NCBI RefSeq assembly: GCF_011761265.1
Contig: NZ_JAAOZB010000002.1
Location: 1-64,000 of the forward strand
Direction of reading: 5' to 3'
Length of the DNA stretch: 64,000 bases
From: Microbacterium halimionae
GTDB taxonomy: Bacteria > Actinomycetota > Actinomycetes > Actinomycetales > Microbacteriaceae
Of this stretch, positions 35,355 through 42,891 are shown piece after piece. The notes under the pieces were generated by a model that saw nothing but the letters and a program-made list of their open reading frames with translations, did no database searches and was not told the origin of the DNA. The translations under genes were made by a program, and so were the position numbers. The stretch's first letter is position 1; the number at the start of each line of letters is the position of its first letter.

Positions 35355-36481
35355 GCGCCGCGGCAGGTGCAGTGGGAGTTGGCTTCATCGGGGCAGGCAT
35401 GATCAGCGACACCTATCTTGAGAATCTCACGTCTTTCCCCGACGTCAAGGTCGTCATCATTGGCGACCTCGATGCCGAGCGCGCAGCAGCGCAAGCTAAG
35501 AAGCACGGGGTCTCGCTCAGCGGCAGCCCAGATGATGTGCTTACCCACCCCGATGTGGAAATCGTCGTCAACCTCACAATTCCGCAGGCGCACGTGGCTG
35601 TGAGCCGCGCAGCGGTTGCGGCCGGAAAGCACGTGTGGTCAGAAAAGCCCATCGGAGTCGATCGTGAGTCGGCACACCTGCTGCTCGCAGAAGCGGATAC
35701 CGCGGGCCTTCGTGTAGGCATCGCACCTGACACGATGCTTGGCCCTGGCCTGCAGAGTGCTCGACGCGCTATCGCGCGCGGAGACATTGGGGTACCGCTT
35801 TCGGCGCACACGACGATGCAATACATCGGACCCGACACCTTCCATCCGAACCCCGAGTTCTTGTTCGCTCAGGGTGCCGGGCCGCTCTTTGATATGGGGC
35901 CGTACTACATCTCGGCCCTGGTGAATGTGTTCGGCCCGGTAGCCTCGGTTGCGGCTGTCGCCTCGCGCGGCCGCGATGTGCGAAGCATTCAAGTCGGAGA
36001 CCGCGCAGGAACCGAGTTTCCTGTCGAGGTAAACACACATGTGCAGGCGATTGCCCGGTTTGAGAGTGGCGCCACGAGCGACAGCGTATTCAGCTTCGAC
36101 TCCGCGCTGCCGCGCGCCGGCGTGATCGAGGTCAGTGGAACCGAGGGAACCCTCGTGATGGCCGATCCGAACATGTTCACCGGCGACGTGAAGATTACCC
36201 GCGGTGCGGAGCAGACGGCATCCGGTCCGCAACCGTTGTGGGAGACGGTTCCCGTCGCAGGTACCGAGGGCGGACGGGGCTTGGGTGTGCTCGATATGGC
36301 GCGCGCCATTCGGGCAGGTGAGCAGCACGTCGCAACGGGGGAGCTAGGTTTCCACGTGCTCGACACGCTGCTTTCGATGGACGAGTCTGCAGCGGAGGGA
36401 CGCTTCATTGAGGTCGAGAGCACTGTGGGCGACATTCCTCTGGTGCCGCTCGACCGCGATCCCCGCCAGAAGACACTGTGA
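35351..36481 (+). CDS. Gfo/Idh/MocA-family oxidoreductase (first)
   Basis: 376 aa. The N-terminal Rossmann motif is VGVGFIGAGMISDTYLENL, the EKP motif is HVWSEKPIGVDRESAH, and a C-terminal dimerisation domain (FDMGPYYISALVNVFGPV) is of the GFO_IDH_MocA_C type. It uses NAD(P) to oxidise or reduce sugars or inositols. The start overlaps the barrel enzyme (ATGA) and the stop overlaps the second dehydrogenase (GTGA), indicating strict coupling. Confidence 0.92.
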   Translation: MSAAAGAVGVGFIGAGMISDTYLENLTSFPDVKVVIIGDLDAERAAAQAKKHGVSLSGSPDDVLTHPDVEIVVNLTIPQAHVAVSRAAVAAGKHVWSEKPIGVDRESAHLLLAEADTAGLRVGIAPDTMLGPGLQSARRAIARGDIGVPLSAHTTMQYIGPDTFHPNPEFLFAQGAGPLFDMGPYYISALVNVFGPVASVAAVASRGRDVRSIQVGDRAGTEFPVEVNTHVQAIARFESGATSDSVFSFDSALPRAGVIEVSGTEGTLVMADPNMFTGDVKITRGAEQTASGPQPLWETVPVAGTEGGRGLGVLDMARAIRAGEQHVATGELGFHVLDTLLSMDESAAEGRFIEVESTVGDIPLVPLDRDPRQKTL

Positions 36482-37614
36482 CTGGCATCGATTCAGATCG
36501 GCGCACAGGCGCTGGATTCATCGGTGCTGGTTTCATGGCAGCGGTCCACTCGCGTGCAGCGCGTGCTGCGGGGGCTCGCCTCGTCGCCGTGGCAAGTTCC
36601 GCTCCAGAGCGTTCGCGTGCGGCAGCATTACAGCTCGGGATCGAGAAAGGCGTAGATGACGCCGCCAGCGTTGCAGCTAACCCCGATGTCACAGTGGTTC
36701 ATGTCTGCACACCGAATGCGCAGCACCTCGCCGACACGATGACGGCACTGACGCAGCGAAAGCACGTCATCTGCGAGAAGCCACTCGCGACGACCGTTGC
36801 TGATGCGATGACATTGGCGGCGGCAGCCGATTCGGCGGGCGTCGTCGGTGCAGTGCCCTTCATCTATCGCTACCACCCGACCGTCCGCCACGCTCGAGCG
36901 CTTATCGCATCCGGCGAGATCGGCCGAGTGCTCACGGTTGACGCTTCGTATCTTCAGGACTGGCTACTGGCGGAGGGCGACACGAATTGGCGAGCAGATA
37001 CGGCTTCAGGCGGGCAGTCACGGGCATTCGCTGATATCGGTTCGCACCTGTGCGACCTGATCGAGTTCGTGACGGGGTCGAGCATCGTATCTCTCAGTGC
37101 ACGCACGAAGACTGTGCACGCGGAGCGCGGCGGCGCGCGGGTTACCAACGAAGACATCGCCGCGCTGATCGTTGAGCTTGACTCGGGAGCACTCGGAACG
37201 CTCCTCGTCTCGCAGGTCGCGCCAGGGCGAAAGAACGCTCTCGTCTTTGAGATCCACGGGTCAGAGCAGAGCGTTCGGTTCGCGCAAGAGCGCCCCGAGG
37301 AGTTGTGGATCGGGGCGCGAGAGTCGTCGAGAATTCTCCTCCGGTCGCCCGATGCGCCCGGAGACCGTGGTCTTTCGATCGTTCCTGACGGGCATCCAAT
37401 GGGGTACCAGGATGCGTTTAACGCTTTCGTCGCCGATGCGTATGCTGCTGCCGGGGGTGCATTTCCGGACGGACTCCCCACCTTCCAAGACGGCGTGCGT
37501 GCCGCGCACGTGACAGCGGCCGTGCTGCAATCCGCTCAGACCGGTGAATGGGTCAGCGTGCTGTCAGCATCGCGCCCAGAGCAGGACGACAACACTTTGA
37601 GGAGTACTTTATGA
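36478..37614 (+). CDS. Gfo/Idh/MocA-family oxidoreductase (second)
   Basis: 378 aa. Rossmann motif AGFIGAGFMAAVHSRAARAAG and the EKP motif HVICEKPLATTVADAM are seen, with the catalytic-side block SRAFADIGSHLCDLIEFVTG. GTG start 36478 overlaps the previous gene; the stop overlaps the next ATG. It is clearly diverged from its neighbour, so the two probably act on different steps or as an oxidation/reduction pair around the isomerases. Confidence 0.92.
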   Translation: MTGIDSDRRTGAGFIGAGFMAAVHSRAARAAGARLVAVASSAPERSRAAALQLGIEKGVDDAASVAANPDVTVVHVCTPNAQHLADTMTALTQRKHVICEKPLATTVADAMTLAAAADSAGVVGAVPFIYRYHPTVRHARALIASGEIGRVLTVDASYLQDWLLAEGDTNWRADTASGGQSRAFADIGSHLCDLIEFVTGSSIVSLSARTKTVHAERGGARVTNEDIAALIVELDSGALGTLLVSQVAPGRKNALVFEIHGSEQSVRFAQERPEELWIGARESSRILLRSPDAPGDRGLSIVPDGHPMGYQDAFNAFVADAYAAAGGAFPDGLPTFQDGVRAAHVTAAVLQSAQTGEWVSVLSASRPEQDDNTLRSTL

Positions 37615-38624
37615 CCGCTGTCTCGCATCCCGTCACCCTCTTTACCGGGCAGTGGGCTGATCTTCCCCTAGAAGAGGTTGCTGCTCTTGCGGCGGGATGG
37701 GGGTACGACGGCCTCGAGATCGCAGCTAGTGGCGACCATCTGGATTTGAAGCGCGCAGACGAAGACGATGCGTATTTGCGCTCGCGGCGCGAGCTTCTCG
37801 ACCGCCATGGGTTGCAGGTTTTTGCAATATCCAACCACCTCGCAGGCCAAGCCGTCTGCGATGCTCCCATCGATTTTCGGCATCAAGCAATTGTGCGCGA
37901 CTACATCTGGGGCGACGGTGAAGCCGAGGGGGTGCGCCAGCGCGCAGCCGAAGACATGAAGCGCGCGGCTCGTGTGGCGCGAAAGCTCGACGTCGATACC
38001 GTCGTGGGGTTCACCGGATCATCGATTTGGCCCTATATGGCAATGTTCCCGCCCGTTCCCGGGGACGCAATCGATGCCGGCTACGAGGATTTCGCTGCAC
38101 GTTGGAACCCCATCCTCGATGTGTTCGATGGTGAAGGTGTTCGTTTCGCGCACGAAGTACACCCGGGTGAGATCGCCTACGACTATTGGACAAGCGTGCG
38201 CGCGCTCGAGGCAATCGGGCACCGTGATGCGTTCGGTTTCAATTGGGATCCGAGCCACATGATGTGGCAGAACATCGACCCGGTCGGATTTATCTGGGAC
38301 TTCAAAGACCGCATTTACCATGTCGACTGCAAAGACACACGGCTTCGCCCCCACAACGGGCGCGCGGGCGTTGTCGGTTCACATTTGCCGTGGGGAGATC
38401 CTCGAAGAGGCTGGGACTTCGTTTCGACTGGGCATGGCGACGTGCCGTGGGAAGATTCGTTCCGTGCGCTGGAATCGATTGGGTATCGCGGACCCATTTC
38501 GATCGAGTGGGAGGATGCCGGAATGGACCGGATCCACGGCGCAGCCGAAGCCGTGAATTACGTGCGGTCGCTGCTGTGGCCAGCTCCCACGGCGTCTTTC
38601 GATGCCGCCTTCAGCAACCAGTAG
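37611..38624 (+). CDS. Sugar phosphate isomerase/epimerase (second, xylose isomerase-like)
   Basis: 337 aa. TIM-barrel blocks: ALAAGWGYDGLEIAASGDHLD, VRFAHEVHPGEIAYDYWT, FGFNWDPSHMMWQNIDPVGFI, YHVDCKD and ISIEWEDAGMDR, with Glu, Asp and His positions of the metal site intact. ATG 37611 overlaps the stop of the second dehydrogenase. It is the last intact gene of the TetR-linked operon. Immediately downstream are fragments of an SGNH hydrolase and a secreted glycosidase-like protein. Confidence 0.9.
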   Translation: MTAVSHPVTLFTGQWADLPLEEVAALAAGWGYDGLEIAASGDHLDLKRADEDDAYLRSRRELLDRHGLQVFAISNHLAGQAVCDAPIDFRHQAIVRDYIWGDGEAEGVRQRAAEDMKRAARVARKLDVDTVVGFTGSSIWPYMAMFPPVPGDAIDAGYEDFAARWNPILDVFDGEGVRFAHEVHPGEIAYDYWTSVRALEAIGHRDAFGFNWDPSHMMWQNIDPVGFIWDFKDRIYHVDCKDTRLRPHNGRAGVVGSHLPWGDPRRGWDFVSTGHGDVPWEDSFRALESIGYRGPISIEWEDAGMDRIHGAAEAVNYVRSLLWPAPTASFDAAFSNQ

Positions 38625-39030
38625 GGTCCTGCGACGATCCAGCACGCGCGCCATGACCTTTGCCATGAAGGCATGGCCCGCGTCAGTTTGGTGGACACGA
38701 TCGTCAGTCATGAATTCGTATCGGTCGTCACCCGGTACCCCAACCGAGGCGTAGATTGCACTGATGTCGACAGCAGCAGTGTCGGCTCTTTCAGACGCGA
38801 TTTCCGATAACACCTCTCCGTAGGCGGCCCAGGGGGCGACCGGCGTGAACTCGTCGTAGCGCGCGTACGAATGCACGAGCAGGTGAACACAATCCGGTGA
38901 TGTTGCGGGTTGTAGTCGTGCGATCTGCTCGCGCAGTTGCGCGCGATATCTTTCGGGACGACGGAATTCGGCTGGAATCCAACGGGTGAGTTCTCCGACA
39001 GTATTACCGCGGGAACTACGACCAGCTGGG
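38625..39030 (-). pseudogene. SGNH/GDSL hydrolase remnant (C-terminal two thirds)
   Basis: In one minus-strand frame the text GNTVGELTRWIPAEFRRP, VHLLVHSYARYDEFTPVAP and TDDRVHQTDAGHAFMAKVMA is readable. This matches the middle and the catalytic Asp-x-x-His end of SGNH hydrolases. No N-terminal GDS block or start codon is found upstream; the frame runs instead into antisense of another remnant. The true 3' end merges with the 3' end of the isomerase gene, so borders are approximate. It is taken as a truncated pseudogene of a sugar-ester deacetylase type enzyme. Confidence 0.65.
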
Positions 39031-39051
39031 GCGCGCCGTTTCGCGAATAGC

Positions 39052-39626
39052 TTGATGCGCACCCGTCGATCGGTTGGCAGGCGTGGATTCTCGACAACTC
39101 CTGGAAGCCGCAGATGTATGACTACGACTGGAATTTGATGGGTGGGGAGTATCAAGGTCAGTTCATAAAGGACTGGCTGGCGGGTGAGCCAAACGGATCG
39201 CCATGATCCTCGCATGATGCGATTGGCGCCTCTGTGCAGGTTTCATCGCAGTTCAGCACAGCGTACGGCGGAGACAACCTCACGGACGGCGACTGCACCA
39301 ATGCCGGGCGTTGGCTCTCGGCCACGGGAGACAGCACGCCCACAGCAACGGTTTCTCTGGACGCTGCGCAGTATGTACCCTCGGTCGGCATCTACAGTGG
39401 CTACACCGGAGGCAGCGGCGTTGTGATTGTTGACTTCACCGTGGAAGTTCACACCTCTGCCGGGTGGCAGCAAGTGGCGAGCATTACCGGAAACGCGTCG
39501 AGCGCGCGCGAAATCGTTGTAGGCATCGCTGACGTCGACGGTGTTCGCTTGGCGATAAGCAATCCATCGGCGTCGACCACTGAAGCGAAAGTTGCTCGCG
39601 TCTACGAACTCGCTATCCACGAGTGA
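39052..39626 (+). pseudogene. Secreted glycosidase remnant with F5/8-type (discoidin-like) domain
   Basis: An upstream piece reads WQAWILDNSWKPQMYDYDWN to AGEPNGSP and stops at a TGA near 39181. The same frame then reads SSHDAIGASVQVSSQFSTAYGG to VARVYELAIHE and ends at 39626. The second part (GTG at 39234 possible, 130 aa) looks like a discoidin/F5-8C carbohydrate-binding domain (YGGDNLTDGD start, VRLAISN end). No signal peptide or full catalytic domain is present. It is probably the 3' end of a degraded glycoside hydrolase gene linked to the sugar operon. The identity of the catalytic family is not recognised. Confidence 0.55.
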
Positions 39627-39628
39627 AA

Positions 39629-39668
39629 GTGGGCCTGTGCACCGAATTGGGGTGGTGCACAGGCCCAC
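39629..39668. terminator. Bidirectional hairpin between remnant and MarR gene
   Basis: A perfect 15-bp GC-rich stem (39629-39643 with 39654-39668) and a 10-nt loop, directly abutting the MarR stop at 39669 and 2 nt after the remnant stop. There is no long T tract on either side. Confidence 0.7.
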
Positions 39669-40166
39669 TCAGCGTTCGTCGACGGGAGTTGCGAGGTCTT
39701 CGAACTGGGCTGGCTCTTCTCCGGTGGAGAGCGCGTGCAACAGCACCGCGAGCTTCTGAATGTTTTCGACTGACCATGTGTCGAGCGACTCGGCAAGATG
39801 CGAACTGCGTGTTCCACGCGTTGCCTCGAGCCGGGCTCGCCCCTCAGCTGTCGCGCTCAAGAGACTTGAGCGCCCGTCATCCGGGTCGGGCGTGCGCTCG
39901 ATGAAACCGAGGTCTTCGAGTTGACGCACGGTTCTGCTGAGCAAGCCCTTATCGATACCTGACCTCTCCGACAGCGCTGACGACGTCAACGGCCCGCGAC
40001 GAGCGATCATCGTGAACATCTTGTATGCGCCAGGGTGCATACCGGGGGAGAAGCGTTCGGCCGCTTCGCGGATGACTGTGCGAAATCGGACGATCAGCTC
40101 CCCCATCTCAGCTTCGAGCACTCGCACCGCTTGAGAGCGCGAGTCGGTCGCCGGATCAGTCGTCAA
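39669..40166 (-). CDS. MarR-family regulator
   Basis: 165 aa with the winged HTH: AYKMFTMIARRGPLTSSALS, IDKGLLSRTVRQLEDLGFIERT and wing DPDDGRSSLLSAT. It is the second gene of an operon with a DHA2 efflux pump (ATGA overlap). Two palindromes in front of the pump gene are likely its operators, giving ligand-inducible, autoregulated efflux. Confidence 0.92.
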   Translation of the reverse strand: MTTDPATDSRSQAVRVLEAEMGELIVRFRTVIREAAERFSPGMHPGAYKMFTMIARRGPLTSSALSERSGIDKGLLSRTVRQLEDLGFIERTPDPDDGRSSLLSATAEGRARLEATRGTRSSHLAESLDTWSVENIQKLAVLLHALSTGEEPAQFEDLATPVDER

Positions 40167-41860
40167 CGCTGGTCTCCTCGGGCGGGGGTGGTTGCGGCAT
40201 CCGTTTCGGGTGATGCGGATGCGTCAAGCGTATCCATACCTTCGCTGACAGAAACCGTGGCAAGGTCAGCTTCGCTGGCAGCGATTCGTTCACTCGTCGT
40301 CATACGCGTCAGCGGCTTGTTGGGGATGAAGATGATTGCGATGAGGCTGGCGATCGCGAACGGGACCGCGATCAGGAACGAGTGCGAAATACCCTGCGCG
40401 TAAATGTCTTCAAAGATCACGCGCACAGTTTCGGGGAGGGATGCCACGGCGGGAATAGTGCCCGACTGCAACTGCTCGGCGACGGCGGCTCCGCTGTCGC
40501 CGAGACCAGCAACTGCTGTGCTGATCTCTTTGGCGCGATCTGCCACAAGCGAGGTCACGCTCGACGCGAGCGCTGCCCCCATCACTGAGACGCCGATTGT
40601 GCCGCCCAGACTCCGGAAGAACGTGACTCCAGAGCTCGCGACACCGATCTCGCTCGGGTTCGAGGTGTTCTGCACGATGAGAACGAGATTCTGCATGGTC
40701 ATGCCGACTCCGGCACCGAGGAGAAACATGTACACCGAGACGAGTGCGAAGTTCGTGTCGTAGTGAATCGTCGACAGAAGCGAGGCGCCGGCGATGAGCG
40801 ACACAGCGCCCACAATCAAGAACGGCTTCCATTTTCCGGTGCGGGTGATCAGCGCACCCACTCCAACCGACGCGAGGAGAAGTCCCGCGATCATCGGAAT
40901 CGTCATGAGGCCCGCCTCTGTCGGCGTCGCGCCTCGTGCTAGCTGCATGTATTGGCTCAAGAAGACGGATGCTCCGAACATCGCAATTCCGGTGGCAATC
41001 GATGCGATGACGGCGAGGCTGAAGGTGCGGTTCCGGAACAGGGTCAAGGGGATGAGCGGCTCGCGTGCGCGCAGCTCGACAATGACGAAGAGTATGGCGG
41101 CGAGGGTTGCGCCGCCCACCATGAGGGCGCTTTGCAGACTCCACCAGTCGAAGCTGTCGCCCGCGATCGTGATCCAAATCAGCAGGAATGAGACCGCAGA
41201 TGCCAGCAAAACGATGCCGACGTAGTCGATGTGGACCTTGCGACGAGCGCGCGCTGGAATGTGCAGTGTTCGCTGCAGGATGATGAGCGCGAGGACCGCG
41301 AAGGGAAGGGCGACGAAGAAGTTCCAACGCCATCCCCATGTGTCGGTGATCACTCCGCCGAGAAGTGGGCCGCCGACAGTGGCGACGGCGAGTACCGCAC
41401 CGAACAGCCCCATGTAGCGGCCGCGCTCGCGCGGACTGATGATGTCGGCCATGATGACCTGGCTGAGGGCTGCGAGCCCACCCGCTCCCAGGCCCTGGAC
41501 TGCCCGGAACGCGATCAGGGTCGTGGTGTCCTGTGAGAAGCCAGCGGCGGCCGTCGCGAGAACGAAGATGACGATCGCAATCTGGATGAGCAACTTGCGA
41601 TCGAACAGGTCGGCGAGTTTTCCCCACACTGGCGTCGAGATGGCGGTCGTCAGAAGAGTCGCTGTGACAACCCACGTGTAGGCCGCTTGGTTGCCCTCAA
41701 GATCATGAATGATGACGGGGAGTGACGAGGAGACGACAGTGGAGGCAAGCATCGAAACGAACATGCCGAGCAGCAGTCCCGACAGTGCTTCGAGGACTTT
41801 TCGGTGCGACATCGCGGGGGCTGCGCCGGTAGCTGCTACCGCGTCAAGTGAAGTGGCCAT
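40163..41860 (-). CDS. DHA2-family MFS multidrug efflux pump (14 TM)
   Basis: 565 aa. The start ATG 41860 follows GAAAGG; the reading from 41923 crosses the operator. Fourteen hydrophobic segments; motif A-like WGKLADLFDRK, the D1-type LPVIIHDLEG and motif C GAVLAVATVGGPLLGGVITD mark an antiporter of the EmrB/QacA type. The C-terminal tail of about 50 residues is Ser/Asp-rich and cytoplasmic. It exports lipophilic or cationic drugs using the proton gradient. MarR follows in the same transcript. Confidence 0.93.
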   Translation of the reverse strand: MATSLDAVAATGAAPAMSHRKVLEALSGLLLGMFVSMLASTVVSSSLPVIIHDLEGNQAAYTWVVTATLLTTAISTPVWGKLADLFDRKLLIQIAIVIFVLATAAAGFSQDTTTLIAFRAVQGLGAGGLAALSQVIMADIISPRERGRYMGLFGAVLAVATVGGPLLGGVITDTWGWRWNFFVALPFAVLALIILQRTLHIPARARRKVHIDYVGIVLLASAVSFLLIWITIAGDSFDWWSLQSALMVGGATLAAILFVIVELRAREPLIPLTLFRNRTFSLAVIASIATGIAMFGASVFLSQYMQLARGATPTEAGLMTIPMIAGLLLASVGVGALITRTGKWKPFLIVGAVSLIAGASLLSTIHYDTNFALVSVYMFLLGAGVGMTMQNLVLIVQNTSNPSEIGVASSGVTFFRSLGGTIGVSVMGAALASSVTSLVADRAKEISTAVAGLGDSGAAVAEQLQSGTIPAVASLPETVRVIFEDIYAQGISHSFLIAVPFAIASLIAIIFIPNKPLTRMTTSERIAASEADLATVSVSEGMDTLDASASPETDAATTPARGDQR

Positions 41861-41906
41861 GCGTGGCCTTTCTAAAGATTTATCGGTGCGACGACGCTGG
41901 CGCAGG

Positions 41907-41926
41907 TAGTTGACTGAAATCAACTA
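41907..41926. promoter_or_regulatory. MarR-type operator 1
   Basis: TAGTTGA-N6-TCAACTA, perfect 7-bp arms, 47 bp before the efflux pump start. It shares the GTTGA/TCAAC half-site with a second palindrome 12 bp further upstream. Confidence 0.7.
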
Positions 41927-41938
41927 TACCGCGTTTTC

Positions 41939-41954
41939 GTTGACTCGGGTCAAC
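41939..41954. promoter_or_regulatory. MarR-type operator 2
   Basis: GTTGAC-N4-GTCAAC, perfect 6-bp arms. With operator 1 it brackets the probable promoter of the MFS-MarR operon. Two copies of one half-site in tandem suggest cooperative binding of the MarR dimer. Confidence 0.65.
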
Positions 41955-41998
41955 TAAAACAATATGGATTGACTCGGTGCGCCGCGGGAGCCAGATGG

Positions 41999-42685
41999 CT
42001 AGTCGCTGAGCGCGAGCGCGCGGAAGAGGTCGCGAGACGCGGCAGGGGCGACGATCGCACTTGGCGTGACGGGCGCGACGGGTTGCGGCATCCGCGCTCG
42101 AGTGCCCATCGTTCTGTGGTGCAACTCGTCGATGAGGCTGGTTGCGAGTGCGACGAGCTTGGCGATCTCGATGTCGTCGCGGTCGACCCACGCGCATCGG
42201 GGCTCATCATCGATGGGCACGAAGTCGGTGTGCTGCTCCCACGCGACGAGAGTGCGTTCGGCGCCGAGCACATGCTGCTGCCACCACACTTGGCGAAGAT
42301 AGGGGCGAGGGATCGAGCGCCACGCTTTGTTTGTCGTCTTGATCTCCGCCAAGATGACTCGACCCTGGCCGTCTAGCCCGACGCCATCGGGCGTTGCCAG
42401 ATGGCGCTTTTCGATCTCAGCATGAAACAGCGCGGATGACGGCACAATGCCATGCGTGGCTGCAACCCACGAAGCAATCTCAGGCTCACGCCGGCGGCCG
42501 TGATCGGTGTACGCATTTCCCGAAAAGCTAGAGCCCATGAGCTTGGCATCAGCTGCGCGCTGGATCGATTTCTCAGTCGTGAGCCCGGCAACGTCGGTGG
42601 CGGTGATTCCGCGCGATCGAGCCCGAATCCACGCGACACGATCGCGGGAATCCGCGACGATGCGTGCGGCGAGTTCAGGTGTCAC
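41999..42685 (-). CDS. YqaJ-family (lambda-exonuclease-like) nuclease domain protein
   Basis: 228 aa. PD-(D/E)XK-type YqaJ pattern: ITATDVAGLT, HGRRREPEIASWVAATHGI (Glu), ATPDGVGLDGQGRVILAEIKTTNKAW (Asp, E-x-K) and YLRQVWWQQHVLGAE. In phages such proteins are recombination exonucleases, but no phage genes are near, and single chromosomal copies are common in Microbacteriaceae. The GTG start stands 6 nt after TAGCCT (42692-42697), a leaderless arrangement. Likely role is DNA end processing; the partner is unknown. Confidence 0.85.
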   Translation of the reverse strand: MTPELAARIVADSRDRVAWIRARSRGITATDVAGLTTEKSIQRAADAKLMGSSFSGNAYTDHGRRREPEIASWVAATHGIVPSSALFHAEIEKRHLATPDGVGLDGQGRVILAEIKTTNKAWRSIPRPYLRQVWWQQHVLGAERTLVAWEQHTDFVPIDDEPRCAWVDRDDIEIAKLVALATSLIDELHHRTMGTRARMPQPVAPVTPSAIVAPAASRDLFRALALSD

Positions 42686-42787
42686 TCTTCGAGGCTAACC
42701 CGGTGCGGCGGCGTGGTCTTCCGCGACACCCACGCCGCGCTTTCACCGCCGCGCACCGCGAGGATAAAACCCGCTCAAATTTGTAAA

Positions 42788-42809
42788 TCCTGTGAAACAC
42801 CGGTGAAAC
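42788..42809. promoter_or_regulatory. 11-bp tandem direct repeat upstream of the M1-peptidase/nucleotidase gene
   Basis: Two adjoining 11-bp units, TCCTGTGAAAC and ACCGGTGAAAC, share TGAAAC at an 11-bp period. This is the spacing used by OmpR/PhoB-family response regulators (for example Pho boxes). It lies about 85 bp before the ATG. A phosphate-starvation link would suit a surface nucleotidase, but the sequence alone does not prove it. Confidence 0.4.
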
Positions 42810-42891
42810 GTCTGAATCGTAGATTTCGATTGCAGCACTACGTGCGCCGCGATAGCGGTCTGCGCTTCCTTCTTTAAGAGATTGCGACAGC

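Noticed and set aside
41999..42685. Prophage remnant suggested by the YqaJ-type nuclease
   Set aside because: No integrase, structural or other phage genes and no attachment-site repeats nearby; single chromosomal copies of this family are common.
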